NCBI GenBank assembly: GCA_027625095.1
Contig: JAQBXN010000091.1
Location: 1 to 36,399, forward strand
Direction: 5' to 3'
Length of the DNA: 36,399 bases
From: Planctomycetota bacterium
GTDB lineage: Bacteria > Planctomycetota > PUPC01 > JACPCR01
Shown here: positions 6,481 through 15,300 of the stretch, one piece after another
Numbering within the stretch: the first letter of the stretch is position 1
Layout of the letters: the number at the start of each line of letters is the position of its first letter
Made by a program: the position numbers and the translations under genes
The notes under the pieces: generated by a model
Seen by the model: the letters and a program-made list of their open reading frames with translations, nothing else
Databases searched by the model: none
What the model was told of the DNA's origin: nothing

Positions 6481-8667
6481 ATGGCAGATAAAGCGGCAAC
6501 CATTGAAGGCACCCTTGAACGATTCATCTTTTTTAATGAAGAAAACGGCTACTCTGTGGCGGCCCTTCAGGAACACGGAAAAGTTGGAACCACCACCGTG
6601 ACCGGCGTACTGACCGGTATCAGCGAGGGCGAAAACATCCAGATCCATGGCCTCTGGAAAGAGCATCCGCGCTTTGGCCGTCAGTTCCAATTTGAAAGTT
6701 ATCGAGTTGTCCCCCCTTCTTCTTTGACCGGAATCGAGCGCTATCTGGCTTCCGGTATTATCCCCGGAATCGGCAAAAAAATGGCACAGCGGCTGGTGAA
6801 GCACTTCGGTCTGGAAACGCTCGTGGTGATGGAGAAAGCGCCTGAGCGGCTGACGGAGATCACCGGGCTTGGCAAGAAGAAAATTGCCAAAATTGTTGAC
6901 GCCCTTCAAGAGCAGCGGGCTGTTCAGGATGTCATGGTATTCCTTCAGTCGTACGGAATTACCACCGGGCAAGCCCATCGGATCTATGAGGAATACGGGA
7001 ATAACGCCATCGAGGTCATCCGCTCCAATCCCTATCAGCTTTCCCGCGACATCCATGGCATCGGTTTCAAGATAGCCGACCAGGTGGCCAGGAATCTTGG
7101 TATTCCCCGGGAGTCTAACGCGAGGATTGACGCGGGCATTCTGTACGTCCTGATGCGGCTGGGTGACGATGGCCACGTCTGCTACCCGCGGGAACAGCTC
7201 CTGGCCGAAGCGCAACGGATTCTTGAGGTGACCATCGAACAAATAGAATCTGCGATGGACAGACAACTCGGCCAGAAAGAGCTCGTGCAGGAAGAATACG
7301 AGCCAGGCCTGATGATCTATCTTGCACGCCATCACCGGGCCGAAGTGAACGCGGCCCGGAGACTGCTCGCGCTCATGAGCGGCCCCAAGAGTTTGCCTGA
7401 CATCCACGTTGAGAAGGCAATCGAGTGGGCCCAGAAACAGAGCAAAATTGAACTGGCTGAGAAGCAGAAAACTGCTATTGCCGCGGCGCTCACGGAAAAG
7501 GTGTCCGTCATCACTGGTGGCCCTGGTGTTGGTAAGACGACGGTCATAAATGCCATCCTCCAGATACTGGAAACAAAGGGACAGCAAGTTCATCTGGCGG
7601 CCCCCACCGGCAGGGCCGCGAAACGTCTTAACGAATCAACCGGCAGCCAGGCCCAGACCTTGCACAGGCTGCTGAAATTCAATCCTGCCCTTCACCGGTT
7701 CGACGCGAACGAAGACAGCCCCCTCGAAGGAGACGTGTTCATCGTGGACGAATGTTCCATGATCGATATCTCACTTGTGAACCATCTTCTCAACGCCATA
7801 CCGCTTCGAGGGCATCTACTGCTTGTCGGCGATGCCGATCAACTGCCATCTGTCGGACCGGGGAATGTGCTCGGTGATATTATCGCATCCGGTCTTGTGC
7901 CGGTAACCCATCTTGATGTCATATTCCGGCAGGCCAGCCGCAGCACAATCATCGACTGGGCTCACGATATCAACCAGGGATTTCTGCCTGAAAAACCTTC
8001 AGCATCAGATTCGCTGTCTGATCTCTATTTCATTGAAAAGAATGATCCTGAAGACTCTCTCGATGTCATTCGCAGGCTCTTCACTGAACGCATTCCGGAA
8101 CGCTTCAAATTTCATCCGGTGAAGGACATCCAGCTCCTCACCCCAATGCACAAGGGCATCCTTGGCGTTGGAAACCTCAATTCAGTATTACAGGCCGCAC
8201 TCAATCCCGTCCGGTCCGCCGCGCGCAAGACCCCGGGCGGCTTGTTTGAAGGCGATAAAGTCATGCAGATTCGCAACAACTACGAAAAAGAAGTGTTTAA
8301 TGGCGACATTGGATTTGTGTCCCACATTGATCCTGTAGACCGCAAAGCAATTGTCGTTATTGACGGGCGGGAGGTCGAATACAGTTTTTCCAGTCTGAAC
8401 GAAGTCATCCCTGCCTATGCCATCAGCATCCACAAATCCCAAGGCAGCGAGTATCCAGCCGTGGTTATTCCCGTGGTTACCCAGCATTACGTCATGTTGC
8501 AGCGAAACCTGATCTACACAGCAATTACACGCGCTCGCGAACTGGTAGTAATGGTCGGAACCTACAAAGCTCTTCGGATTGCGGTGCAGCAGGAATCAGG
8601 AAGGTCTCGATTTACCGGTTTCGAGGAACGCCTGGTGAGAGAGAAGGCGGAGTTCCTGGATTTGTGA
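6481..8667 (+). CDS. recD2: RecD2-type ATP-dependent DNA helicase
   Basis: This is a superfamily 1B 5'-3' DNA helicase of the RecD2 group, which acts without RecBC in DNA repair and replication-fork maintenance. An N-terminal domain carries two helix-hairpin-helix motifs (IPGIGKKMAQRL and ITGLGKKKIAKI, about residues 97-140). It is followed by Walker A GGPGVGKT (346-353), Walker B IVDECS (D423, E424), and the C-terminal helicase motif HKSQGSEYPAVV (651-662). At 728 residues it has the normal length for RecD2 and is clearly not the shorter RecBCD subunit. The gene lies 5 bases downstream of the PilZ gene and converges on the sigma-54 activator gene. No truncation or odd residue is seen. Confidence 0.95.
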   Translation: MADKAATIEGTLERFIFFNEENGYSVAALQEHGKVGTTTVTGVLTGISEGENIQIHGLWKEHPRFGRQFQFESYRVVPPSSLTGIERYLASGIIPGIGKKMAQRLVKHFGLETLVVMEKAPERLTEITGLGKKKIAKIVDALQEQRAVQDVMVFLQSYGITTGQAHRIYEEYGNNAIEVIRSNPYQLSRDIHGIGFKIADQVARNLGIPRESNARIDAGILYVLMRLGDDGHVCYPREQLLAEAQRILEVTIEQIESAMDRQLGQKELVQEEYEPGLMIYLARHHRAEVNAARRLLALMSGPKSLPDIHVEKAIEWAQKQSKIELAEKQKTAIAAALTEKVSVITGGPGVGKTTVINAILQILETKGQQVHLAAPTGRAAKRLNESTGSQAQTLHRLLKFNPALHRFDANEDSPLEGDVFIVDECSMIDISLVNHLLNAIPLRGHLLLVGDADQLPSVGPGNVLGDIIASGLVPVTHLDVIFRQASRSTIIDWAHDINQGFLPEKPSASDSLSDLYFIEKNDPEDSLDVIRRLFTERIPERFKFHPVKDIQLLTPMHKGILGVGNLNSVLQAALNPVRSAARKTPGGLFEGDKVMQIRNNYEKEVFNGDIGFVSHIDPVDRKAIVVIDGREVEYSFSSLNEVIPAYAISIHKSQGSEYPAVVIPVVTQHYVMLQRNLIYTAITRARELVVMVGTYKALRIAVQQESGRSRFTGFEERLVREKAEFLDL

Positions 8668-8783
8668 GTGCTATCAAACTATAGAGTTGGCTCTTCGATA
8701 TCTCTTCATTATCTGCGACCACTTGAAGTGTCGGCTGCTGAAGCGATGGAGATAGCAAGGGGGCTTGTTTCTATTCGAGCGAC

Positions 8784-10391
8784 CTACTCGCTCGACACAA
8801 AGCGAAGTGGAATCTGGTGATCGAGCAGTTTCTTATGAAGGGTATTTCGACTGATTCCAAGCCTCTTGGCTGCCAGTGTCTGCACGTAATCGCTGTCCCG
8901 CAAAACTTCCTGAATGAGTGCCTTTTCAGCCTTACCAATCAGTTGATTGTAAAGACCCGTGGGGTCGCCTTCCGCTGCCCGGCGTTCTTCGAGAAATGCC
9001 TGTTTGACGGCCGCATCAATGGATAGCTCGACTCCCTCTGTTCCGATCTTTGGCTTGGTGCCACGCAGGTTAATGGGGAGCGCAGAATAGGGGAATTGAT
9101 TTCCCCTGGCCATAACCACTGCTCGCTCGACACAATTCTCTAATTCTCGGACGTTGCCCGGCCAGGGGTAATCCATCAGGATTTCCAGGACCTCTTTTGA
9201 GATCTGGTTCACATTCTTGATGTTCTCTCGATTGTATTTTTCAAGAAAGAACTCGATGAGCAGAGGGATGTCCTGATTTCTTTCTCGGATCGGCGGCAAA
9301 TGAATGGGGACAACATTTAGCCGGAAATATAAATCTTCTCGAAAGCTTCCATCCTCCATCGCCTCCTCCAGATTTTTGTTCGTGGCAGCAATCACCCGAA
9401 CGTCCACCTTTATGGTCTTGGTGTCGCCGACTCTTTCGAATTCCTGTTCCTGCAGGGCACGGAGCAGTTTCACCTGCAGCCGCGGGCTCATGTCCCCTAC
9501 TTCATCCAGAAAAAGGCTTCCGTTGTTGGCCACTTCAAAACGGCCTTTCTTATCGGCATAAGCCCCGGTGAATGCTCCCTTCATATGGCCAAACAACTCG
9601 CTTTCCAGCAGGTGCTCCGACAGAGCCGCACAGTTGACCGAGATGAATGGCTGGTTCGCCCGGGCGCTGTTGTAGTGAATCGCTCGCGCGACGAGCTCCT
9701 TTCCTGTCCCCGTCTCGCCTCTCACCAGAACCGAAGAGCGCGTCTTCGCGACCAGAGCGGCAGTCTCAAAAACCTCCTGCATGCCCTTGCTGACTCCTAT
9801 GATGTTGTCGAATTTGTAATTCGATTTCAGCTCCTCCCTCAGATAGAAGTTTTCGACGATCAATTCCTCTTTATCGAGCAGCACCATTCGGCTGATGCGC
9901 TGGGCCTGGGCTAGCATTGAAGAGATGATCTGTAAGAGGCGGATGTCATTTGCGATTGCAGTTGAATTGGGTTCCTCACGCTCAACGCTGAGTGCACCCA
10001 CAACTTTAGCACTCGAAATAATTGGCACACAGATCAGGGCTCGACCCGAGAGTGACCGACGGCTCCTGGTGCCTATCGTCTCCACGTATCCCGCCTCCTT
10101 GCCCAGATCGGCTATGACGCGCGGCTCACCCGTCTGGACCACACGTCCGGCCACCCCTTCCCCAATTTTAAGTCCATTGAGCTCCAACTCAGGGTTGGCC
10201 AACTGATAAGCTGCCACTACTTTGAGCGTATCGGAGCCTTCCCGCAGGCTGAGAATCGTCCCGAAATTGAGCTCCATCTGCTCTGCCAGAACATCCATTA
10301 CCCCATCGTAAATCTCTTCCAACTCGAAGGTTGTACCTAATATTCGGCTGATCGAAGTCAATACATTGAGTTCAAGTTCTTCTCTGTTCAT
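8784..10391 (-). CDS. GAF-AAA+-Fis sigma-54-dependent transcriptional activator (NifA-like architecture)
   Basis: This is an enhancer-binding protein that activates RNA polymerase with sigma-54. From N to C it has a GAF sensor domain (about residues 15-165), a AAA+ domain with Walker A GETGTGKE (225-232), the sigma-54-contacting GAFTGA loop (272-277), Walker B LFLDEVGD (293-300), and a Fis-type helix-turn-helix at the end (LAAKRLGISRNTLHKKLL). The absence of a receiver domain and the N-terminal GAF resemble NifA and other ligand-sensing activators. Nothing ties it to nitrogen fixation. I start it at ATG 10391; an in-frame TTG at 10409 is possible. Its targets are not evident, as I found no good -24/-12 promoter in the window. 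Confidence 0.93.
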   Translation of the reverse strand: MNREELELNVLTSISRILGTTFELEEIYDGVMDVLAEQMELNFGTILSLREGSDTLKVVAAYQLANPELELNGLKIGEGVAGRVVQTGEPRVIADLGKEAGYVETIGTRSRRSLSGRALICVPIISSAKVVGALSVEREEPNSTAIANDIRLLQIISSMLAQAQRISRMVLLDKEELIVENFYLREELKSNYKFDNIIGVSKGMQEVFETAALVAKTRSSVLVRGETGTGKELVARAIHYNSARANQPFISVNCAALSEHLLESELFGHMKGAFTGAYADKKGRFEVANNGSLFLDEVGDMSPRLQVKLLRALQEQEFERVGDTKTIKVDVRVIAATNKNLEEAMEDGSFREDLYFRLNVVPIHLPPIRERNQDIPLLIEFFLEKYNRENIKNVNQISKEVLEILMDYPWPGNVRELENCVERAVVMARGNQFPYSALPINLRGTKPKIGTEGVELSIDAAVKQAFLEERRAAEGDPTGLYNQLIGKAEKALIQEVLRDSDYVQTLAAKRLGISRNTLHKKLLDHQIPLRFVSSE

Positions 10392-10409
10392 CTCTTTAAT
10401 CCAGGACAA

Positions 10410-11000
10410 GAAGTAGCGAATACCGCCGTTCCGAAAGTATGCCTATCATTGTGCAGTAACAGATATGTCGAAAAGAGTTATTAGTGCCAAAAGTTCCTAA
10501 AATTTGCGCGCCAAAGTTTACTTTTGCTTTGAATCTACTCATTAGGATAAGTTAATGCAAAAAAGACATGCACAGAACTTGATGGCGCCTAATAATGAGC
10601 ACTTGACAAATAAATGCGGTGCACCTCTGTCCCGTAATCTTGCTTAGAAGGAAAATGGTCGTCCCTATACTGGGTTCAGGTCTGATACTTGATCCGATCA
10701 AAACACGAACACAATTTCCAGATATGTTACTTCTCCGGCATTCATTGGCATGTGAACAGATGGCGTCTGTATAGGGCAGTCAAGATTTTGTAATTTTGTC
10801 TTCATCAGTAACCCCTTTTGCTGTATTATGTTGAACTTATTCAAACTCATGATCAGGGGATACGACACCATTAAGTGGGACATTCTTTCATGGTATTTGC
10901 TTAAAGCGGCATAGGTTACGCCGGTCTGAGGCCTTTTGACTGGCATTTAAAGGACCTCACTCCATGGATTGGAGTATCACTTTATTGCGGGAGAAATCGG
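10410..11000. other. Intergenic region between divergent regulator and kinase genes
   Basis: About 590 bases separate two divergent genes. They hold a short minus-strand frame described separately and a GGGAG ribosome-binding site at 10989-10993 for the downstream gene. A small hairpin (ACTCCA/TGGAGT) lies near 10959-10975. The sequence is more AT-rich than its surroundings, as expected for a regulatory region. I could not identify a convincing promoter pair. Confidence 0.4.
10698..10805 (-). CDS. Possible 35-residue small protein
   Basis: A 35-codon frame starts with ATG at 10805. AAAAGGGG sits six bases upstream as a possible ribosome-binding site. The peptide begins MKTKLQNLDCPIQTPS and ends with a hydrophobic stretch (VTYLEIVFVF). 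The frame can be extended upstream to 10946, but that extension reads poorly. I do not recognise the peptide. It could be a small membrane-active or leader peptide, or chance. Only the ribosome-binding site and the coherent composition support it. Confidence 0.2.
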   Translation of the reverse strand: MKTKLQNLDCPIQTPSVHMPMNAGEVTYLEIVFVF

Positions 11001-13442
11001 ATGTCAGCCCGTCTGGCAAAATGTCCGGGATGTGAGAAAGCATTCACGCTTCCCAATTTTTCACGGCCGGTAAGGGCCGAATGCCCCAAGTGTGGTACGC
11101 CCTTCACTTGGCCTCATGAAGGCAAGGACACAAAGCCTAAAAAGAAACCATTTGGGCTGCGCAGTTCTGAAGACCCCCTGGTCGGCGAGGAGTTTGGTGG
11201 GTGCAAGATTGTAGAACTGCTTGGGCACGGCGGTCTGGGGTCGGTTTACCGGGCGGAACATAAGGCAGAAGGCACCGACATTGCCATCAAGATCCTGCCG
11301 CCGTTTCTTGCGAAACGGTTTCCGAATTTCATTACCCGATATATGGCGCAATCCCGCCGCGTTGCCGATCTCAATCATCCCAATGTAGTGCCGGTGTACC
11401 AGGTCGGGGAGCATCGCGGTTTTACTTTTACTACCATGAAATTCGTTGTTGGCAAGAGCCTGGCCGAATGCATCGGTAACAGAAAAACGGTCAAACCTGA
11501 GAGTGCTGTTCGGGTGGCGCGTTCGGCCGCATTTGGGCTGAGAGCCATGTCTGATCACGGCGTCCTGCACCGCAACATGAAGCCGGGCAACATCCTGCTT
11601 GGGCGTGATTCCAAAGTCCTGGTCTCCGACTTTGGCTTGGGGCCCGGCTCGTCTGCCGAGTTAAAAGGTTCGGTGTTCGGCACGGCGATTATGAATCCCG
11701 ATTACCTTTCGCCCGAACAGGCCGCCAACGATTCCATCGATTACCGTTCTGACATTTATTCGCTCGGCGCCATTCTTTACCGAATGCTTACAGGCTATGC
11801 GCCATTTGGTGGGTTGGAGGGTGGCAGCCGGAGAGCTCTGCTGATCCCACCGAATGAACGAAACGCCAAAGTGTCCGAAGCCGTGAGTAAGGTCATTTGC
11901 AGGATGATGGAATACAAGCCTGAAGACCGCTACCCCACCTGGAATGAAGTCATCGCCCACCTTGACTCTCTCTTCAACGGAACGCTCTCGGAACTTCCCA
12001 CTCAGATATCAGTTGAGACCGCGCCACAGGTGACCCCGGATCTGAACGCCGACACAACCGATACCGAAAGGCACGAAGCCGTTCAGCAGATTCTGAGCAT
12101 GCTGCCGAATGCGACACCCGTTGAGCAGTTGACGGAGGATGAAAGCGATGCATCCCCGATTCCAGAGCTTCGGCTGGGAAAGGCCCCGGGCTTTATCGAA
12201 GACAGTCTCCAGCAGGAATTAACTCAGCGTCAGACGTCGCCGCCCAACCAGTCTCCTGATAATGAGACACTGCCGCCCACCCGGTCGCCGTTCTATAATC
12301 CCGCTACTGTGACGACAGCAAGAAGCCATGAGAATATCCCAACTCTCCTCGATGAGGAGAAGGCCAAAACCAATGAGGCTATTGAGCTTCTTGCCAAAAT
12401 GGAGCAATCCATCTCAGATACAGATACCCCCGATACGGTTGATTACTGCGCAACGGAGTCAGCAGATCCCGAGTGGGCAGGGGAAGGCCGACTGGAAATG
12501 GATACGAGCTTTGACGAGGAACTGACCCGGCAGCTCGTAAACCTTAAGAAAGGACCAGAAGCGCCCGCCACAGTCGAAGAAATAGATCGAACGGTTACCT
12601 ATGTCTCCGATGCCGATGATTTGGGTGTGCCGGCACCACCACCGCCGCGGCCTTTGGGCTCTCATCCCACTCAGGAAGCCCTCGAACCGTTAACCTTCAG
12701 GCAGAAGCCGGAACTTCAATTCCCGTTTGGTGGAAGCTATGAAACCCCGCCGGCAGAATTTCCTTCACCGCAGTCCAAGCTGGATCTCGATGCTCCGTCA
12801 CAACAGCTAACGCCTGCCGCCCCGATGACCACGTTCCAGGGCCGACCGCCGGTTCAGACTGTCCGCCGGACAAATACCTTCAGTTCGCGCCAGAGATCAG
12901 GTGTCTTCGAACGTAAACGGATGGTCGGCGAAAAGGAAACAGTCGCCGTGATCACTGCACTGGTCACCTCCGCCATACTCGTCCTTGGTGCAGCTATTTT
13001 CTGGAGCATGCGCACGTCCGAGCCATCAAAGGAAGCAGTACAGGCATCAGTTCGGAGACCGGTGCCCAAAGCCAGACCCACTACTCCCGAGCCCCCGAAG
13101 CGAACAGAACCTGTCGATCGCACCGTAGCTATCAAGCGTTCAGTGACGAACCGCATTAACCAGAACATCGCGGTGCATAAATGGGGCGAAGCCATACGTT
13201 CACTGGAAAATTTTGCCCGAACTCAGACCGACCGCTCGTTGGAAAGCTGGGCAGTTGAGATGGCGCGGAGCGTCCAATCCAGGGCACAGGCTGAGTATAA
13301 CGAGATGATGGGAAGAGCAGAGGAAGCCATCAAGAATGGTGACCGGGATGAGGCCCGCAAGCTCTATCGAATCGTCTTCTTGAGCTATGATCTGGAACCC
13401 TACTGTAGCTCAGGCCCGAAACAGTTACGCAGCCTTGCTTGA
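11001..13442 (+). CDS. Zinc-ribbon, membrane-anchored Hanks-type kinase homologue, probably catalytically dead (N-terminal part, frameshifted at the end)
   Basis: The N-terminus is a zinc ribbon (C8-x2-C11 and C28-x2-C31) followed by a Ser/Thr-kinase domain at about residues 65-325. A long Pro/Glu/Asp-rich linker leads to one membrane helix near 652-672 (VAVITALVTSAILVLG) and a helical extracytoplasmic part. The glycine loop GHGGLG (75-80), lysine K97, DFG (210-212) and SPE are intact. However, the catalytic loop reads HRNMKPGN, with Asn192 in place of the HRD aspartate, and the alphaC glutamate is Gln117. These two changes suggest a pseudokinase. ATG 11001 follows GGGAG at a spacing of 7. 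The frame ends with an unlike tail at 13442, while the expected helical sequence resumes in the +1 frame, so the true protein is longer (next two entries). Confidence 0.85.
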   Translation: MSARLAKCPGCEKAFTLPNFSRPVRAECPKCGTPFTWPHEGKDTKPKKKPFGLRSSEDPLVGEEFGGCKIVELLGHGGLGSVYRAEHKAEGTDIAIKILPPFLAKRFPNFITRYMAQSRRVADLNHPNVVPVYQVGEHRGFTFTTMKFVVGKSLAECIGNRKTVKPESAVRVARSAAFGLRAMSDHGVLHRNMKPGNILLGRDSKVLVSDFGLGPGSSAELKGSVFGTAIMNPDYLSPEQAANDSIDYRSDIYSLGAILYRMLTGYAPFGGLEGGSRRALLIPPNERNAKVSEAVSKVICRMMEYKPEDRYPTWNEVIAHLDSLFNGTLSELPTQISVETAPQVTPDLNADTTDTERHEAVQQILSMLPNATPVEQLTEDESDASPIPELRLGKAPGFIEDSLQQELTQRQTSPPNQSPDNETLPPTRSPFYNPATVTTARSHENIPTLLDEEKAKTNEAIELLAKMEQSISDTDTPDTVDYCATESADPEWAGEGRLEMDTSFDEELTRQLVNLKKGPEAPATVEEIDRTVTYVSDADDLGVPAPPPPRPLGSHPTQEALEPLTFRQKPELQFPFGGSYETPPAEFPSPQSKLDLDAPSQQLTPAAPMTTFQGRPPVQTVRRTNTFSSRQRSGVFERKRMVGEKETVAVITALVTSAILVLGAAIFWSMRTSEPSKEAVQASVRRPVPKARPTTPEPPKRTEPVDRTVAIKRSVTNRINQNIAVHKWGEAIRSLENFARTQTDRSLESWAVEMARSVQSRAQAEYNEMMGRAEEAIKNGDRDEARKLYRIVFLSYDLEPYCSSGPKQLRSLA

Positions 13443-14058
13443 GGAAGGAATAGAAACAGTCCAACCCGTGTTCAAAGTGCTGAGTCCAAAGCCGATAGAG
13501 GAACAGCCAACTGAGCCCGTCCTGGATAACCCCGATTTCATCATTCTCGACAACCTTGTTGCCCAATGGCGATTCGCCGATGCTCTTACTCAATGCAACG
13601 AGTATCTCGATACAAACAGATATAAGACCTCGCCCGAACTCCTGAGTTTCCAAAAGACTGCTGAATTGTTACCGCAATTGAAGCAGACCATTGTTGAATT
13701 CATCAATCACTCAAAAGAGAAACCAGAGCTTGACAGCCTGACCGAGGCTTCCAGGACTGGCAACATATTCAGGGCAACGGATCGCAACCTTACCATTCAG
13801 AGCGGAGTAAAGGTGTCCACCCTGGCATGGGATCGTCTCCACGTCGCCGGGGTTTGGCAGCTCGCCATGGATGCGGTCAGCCCATCCAACTACAAGATGC
13901 GTCTTGCCGCCGTCCTGCTCACGGTTGAGATGGATTCGCCGGTCGTTGCCGTAAAAGAGGTCGAGCGTTTGAAAAATATTGGCGTCGATGTCAGCCTCTA
14001 CCATCAGCGAATTGAGCACCGACGGTCAGAGAGATTGAAACGACTCGGAGTGGATTGA
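13387..14058 (+). pseudogene. Continuation of the zinc-ribbon kinase homologue in a shifted frame
   Basis: This frame reads NPTVAQARNSYAALLEEGIE, exactly the helical-repeat sequence expected after YRIVFLSYDLE of the preceding frame. Reading CCC at 13398-13400 as CC joins them seamlessly (DLEPTVAQARN). The first ATG at 13387 has no ribosome-binding site and falls within the upstream coding sequence, so a separate gene is unlikely. The segment is alpha-helical and TPR-like at the start, with an extracytoplasmic location if the upstream membrane helix is used. It ends at a TGA (14056-14058) that itself looks like the product of a further indel, because the next frame continues the same helix. 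Confidence 0.7.
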
Positions 14059-14329
14059 GACGGCCCGGCAAGTGAGAGAGGACCGCCAAAAGGCATATCA
14101 GAGTCTACTTCACTGAGAAAGAGCAGATGACATTCAAGAATGTCAGTGACAAAGTCCAGGTAATGGGAGTGAAACAAGCGTAGATTGGTGGACAGCTCCG
14201 GCCGGATGGTTCAATGTCCGTAATTCAATGTTCGGCAAGACTAATTATTTCTTTGCCCATCGGTCTGATGGGAAGTTGCGCAAGCCCTTACAACCTCTCA
14301 TATGCCTCTTACTGACAACCAGAAATTAG
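14059..14329 (+). pseudogene. Multiply frameshifted C-terminus of the zinc-ribbon kinase homologue
   Basis: No single frame is open here, but three pieces read as protein and fit end to end after single homopolymer corrections. TT at 14055-14056 read as T gives DETARQVREDRQ. AAAA at 14088-14091 read as AAA gives HIRVYFTEKEQMTFKNVSD. GGG at 14165-14167 read as GGGG gives MGSETSVDWWTAPAGWFNV and a frame open to TAG 14327-14329. The total from 11001 then becomes an integral 1109 codons. The final stretch (NYFFAHRSDGKLRKPL) resembles the beta-rich extracytoplasmic tail of the kinase at 28094. The last 28 bases overlap the next gene's start. Either the gene is decaying or this patch of assembly is poor. 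Confidence 0.55.
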
Positions 14330-15225
14330 ACTACCATCGAGACGGCTATCTGATCGTCCGATCCGTTCTTCATTCGGATGAGCTCAAGATAGTTCAAGAC
14401 AGGTTTAGAACCATTGTTGAGGGTAAGGTGGAGTCCCATTATGAAGATCGGATCAGTTCAAGGGGGGTATCTGGATGCTCAGGTTTTGGGAACAAACAGA
14501 CAAAGCCAGAGCAGCCACCGGCAGAGCCGGGGCCACACACTTCCCTTCATGTGAGGAATGGTACGCAGATTTCCCCCAAGGGAGGTCTGGAGTTTTTTGA
14601 GGATGCATGGAAACCGGTGGAGGATCCGATGGATGCGGTCGTGCGGATGATCGTGCTTCGAAACGACGAAGTCCTCAAAGACTATGTCCGGCACCCGGGA
14701 ATTCTGGATATCGCATCGGAACTCATGAGCCCGAACATCAAACTTTATTACGATCAGGTTTTCGCAAAAGCCCCCTATGCAGGCGCTAATCGCTATCACC
14801 AGGATTCCGTGTTCTGGAATTTCTTTGCATCAAAAAATCTAGTCACCGCATGGATCGCACTCGATGATGCCACGCGAGAAAACGGGTGTGTCCGTTACCT
14901 GCCGGGCAGCCACGATTTTGGACTAATCGATTGGGAGCACATTCCATTCCTGCTGACGGAAGACCTGTTAGCGCAAGAGGTCTTTGCCGAAGTAAAGGCT
15001 GGCGACGTTATTTTTCATAACAGTCTCACCTTCCACTGCAGCGGCCCCAATTGCACATCAAGCAGACGCTGGGGATGGGCCCTGCATTATGTCGCAGCGG
15101 AAACGCGCTACATTGGTAAACCGGAGGACGATGAACACCTCTGGAAAATCGGAGCCCTGGAGAAGCCGGTCGGTAAGAACGGCTTCCCTCTCATGCGTGG
15201 GAGAGAATTTCCAGAGTGTGTCTGA
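14302..15225 (+). CDS. Phytanoyl-CoA dioxygenase (PhyH) family protein
   Basis: This is a non-haem Fe(II)/2-oxoglutarate-dependent oxygenase of the PhyH family, which hydroxylates or halogenates diverse small molecules. The double-stranded beta-helix carries the iron facial triad H166-x-D168 (YHQDSVFW) and distal H245 (FHCSGPN). A 2-oxoglutarate-binding arginine follows about ten residues later (R255 or R256, SSRRWGW). The opening FxxDGYLIVR-like segment (residues 11-21) is typical. Residues 50-95 form a polar insert of unknown role. The length of 307 residues is usual. No ribosome-binding site is visible before ATG 14302. The DUF1501 gene follows after 75 bases, suggesting a shared transcript. 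The substrate cannot be deduced. Confidence 0.92.
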   Translation: MPLTDNQKLDYHRDGYLIVRSVLHSDELKIVQDRFRTIVEGKVESHYEDRISSRGVSGCSGFGNKQTKPEQPPAEPGPHTSLHVRNGTQISPKGGLEFFEDAWKPVEDPMDAVVRMIVLRNDEVLKDYVRHPGILDIASELMSPNIKLYYDQVFAKAPYAGANRYHQDSVFWNFFASKNLVTAWIALDDATRENGCVRYLPGSHDFGLIDWEHIPFLLTEDLLAQEVFAEVKAGDVIFHNSLTFHCSGPNCTSSRRWGWALHYVAAETRYIGKPEDDEHLWKIGALEKPVGKNGFPLMRGREFPECV

Positions 15226-15300
15226 GGTTCAAATTGGCACATCCATAAAGAACCCATTCAATATAGGCCCTTGCTAGTTTCTCATTAACTCATTAAGCCA

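Noticed and set aside
8775..8795. Hairpin TCGAGCG/CGCTCGA at the end of the sigma-54 activator gene
   Set aside because: The stem is seven pairs and includes the stop codon, but no T-tract follows on either strand, so I do not call a terminator.
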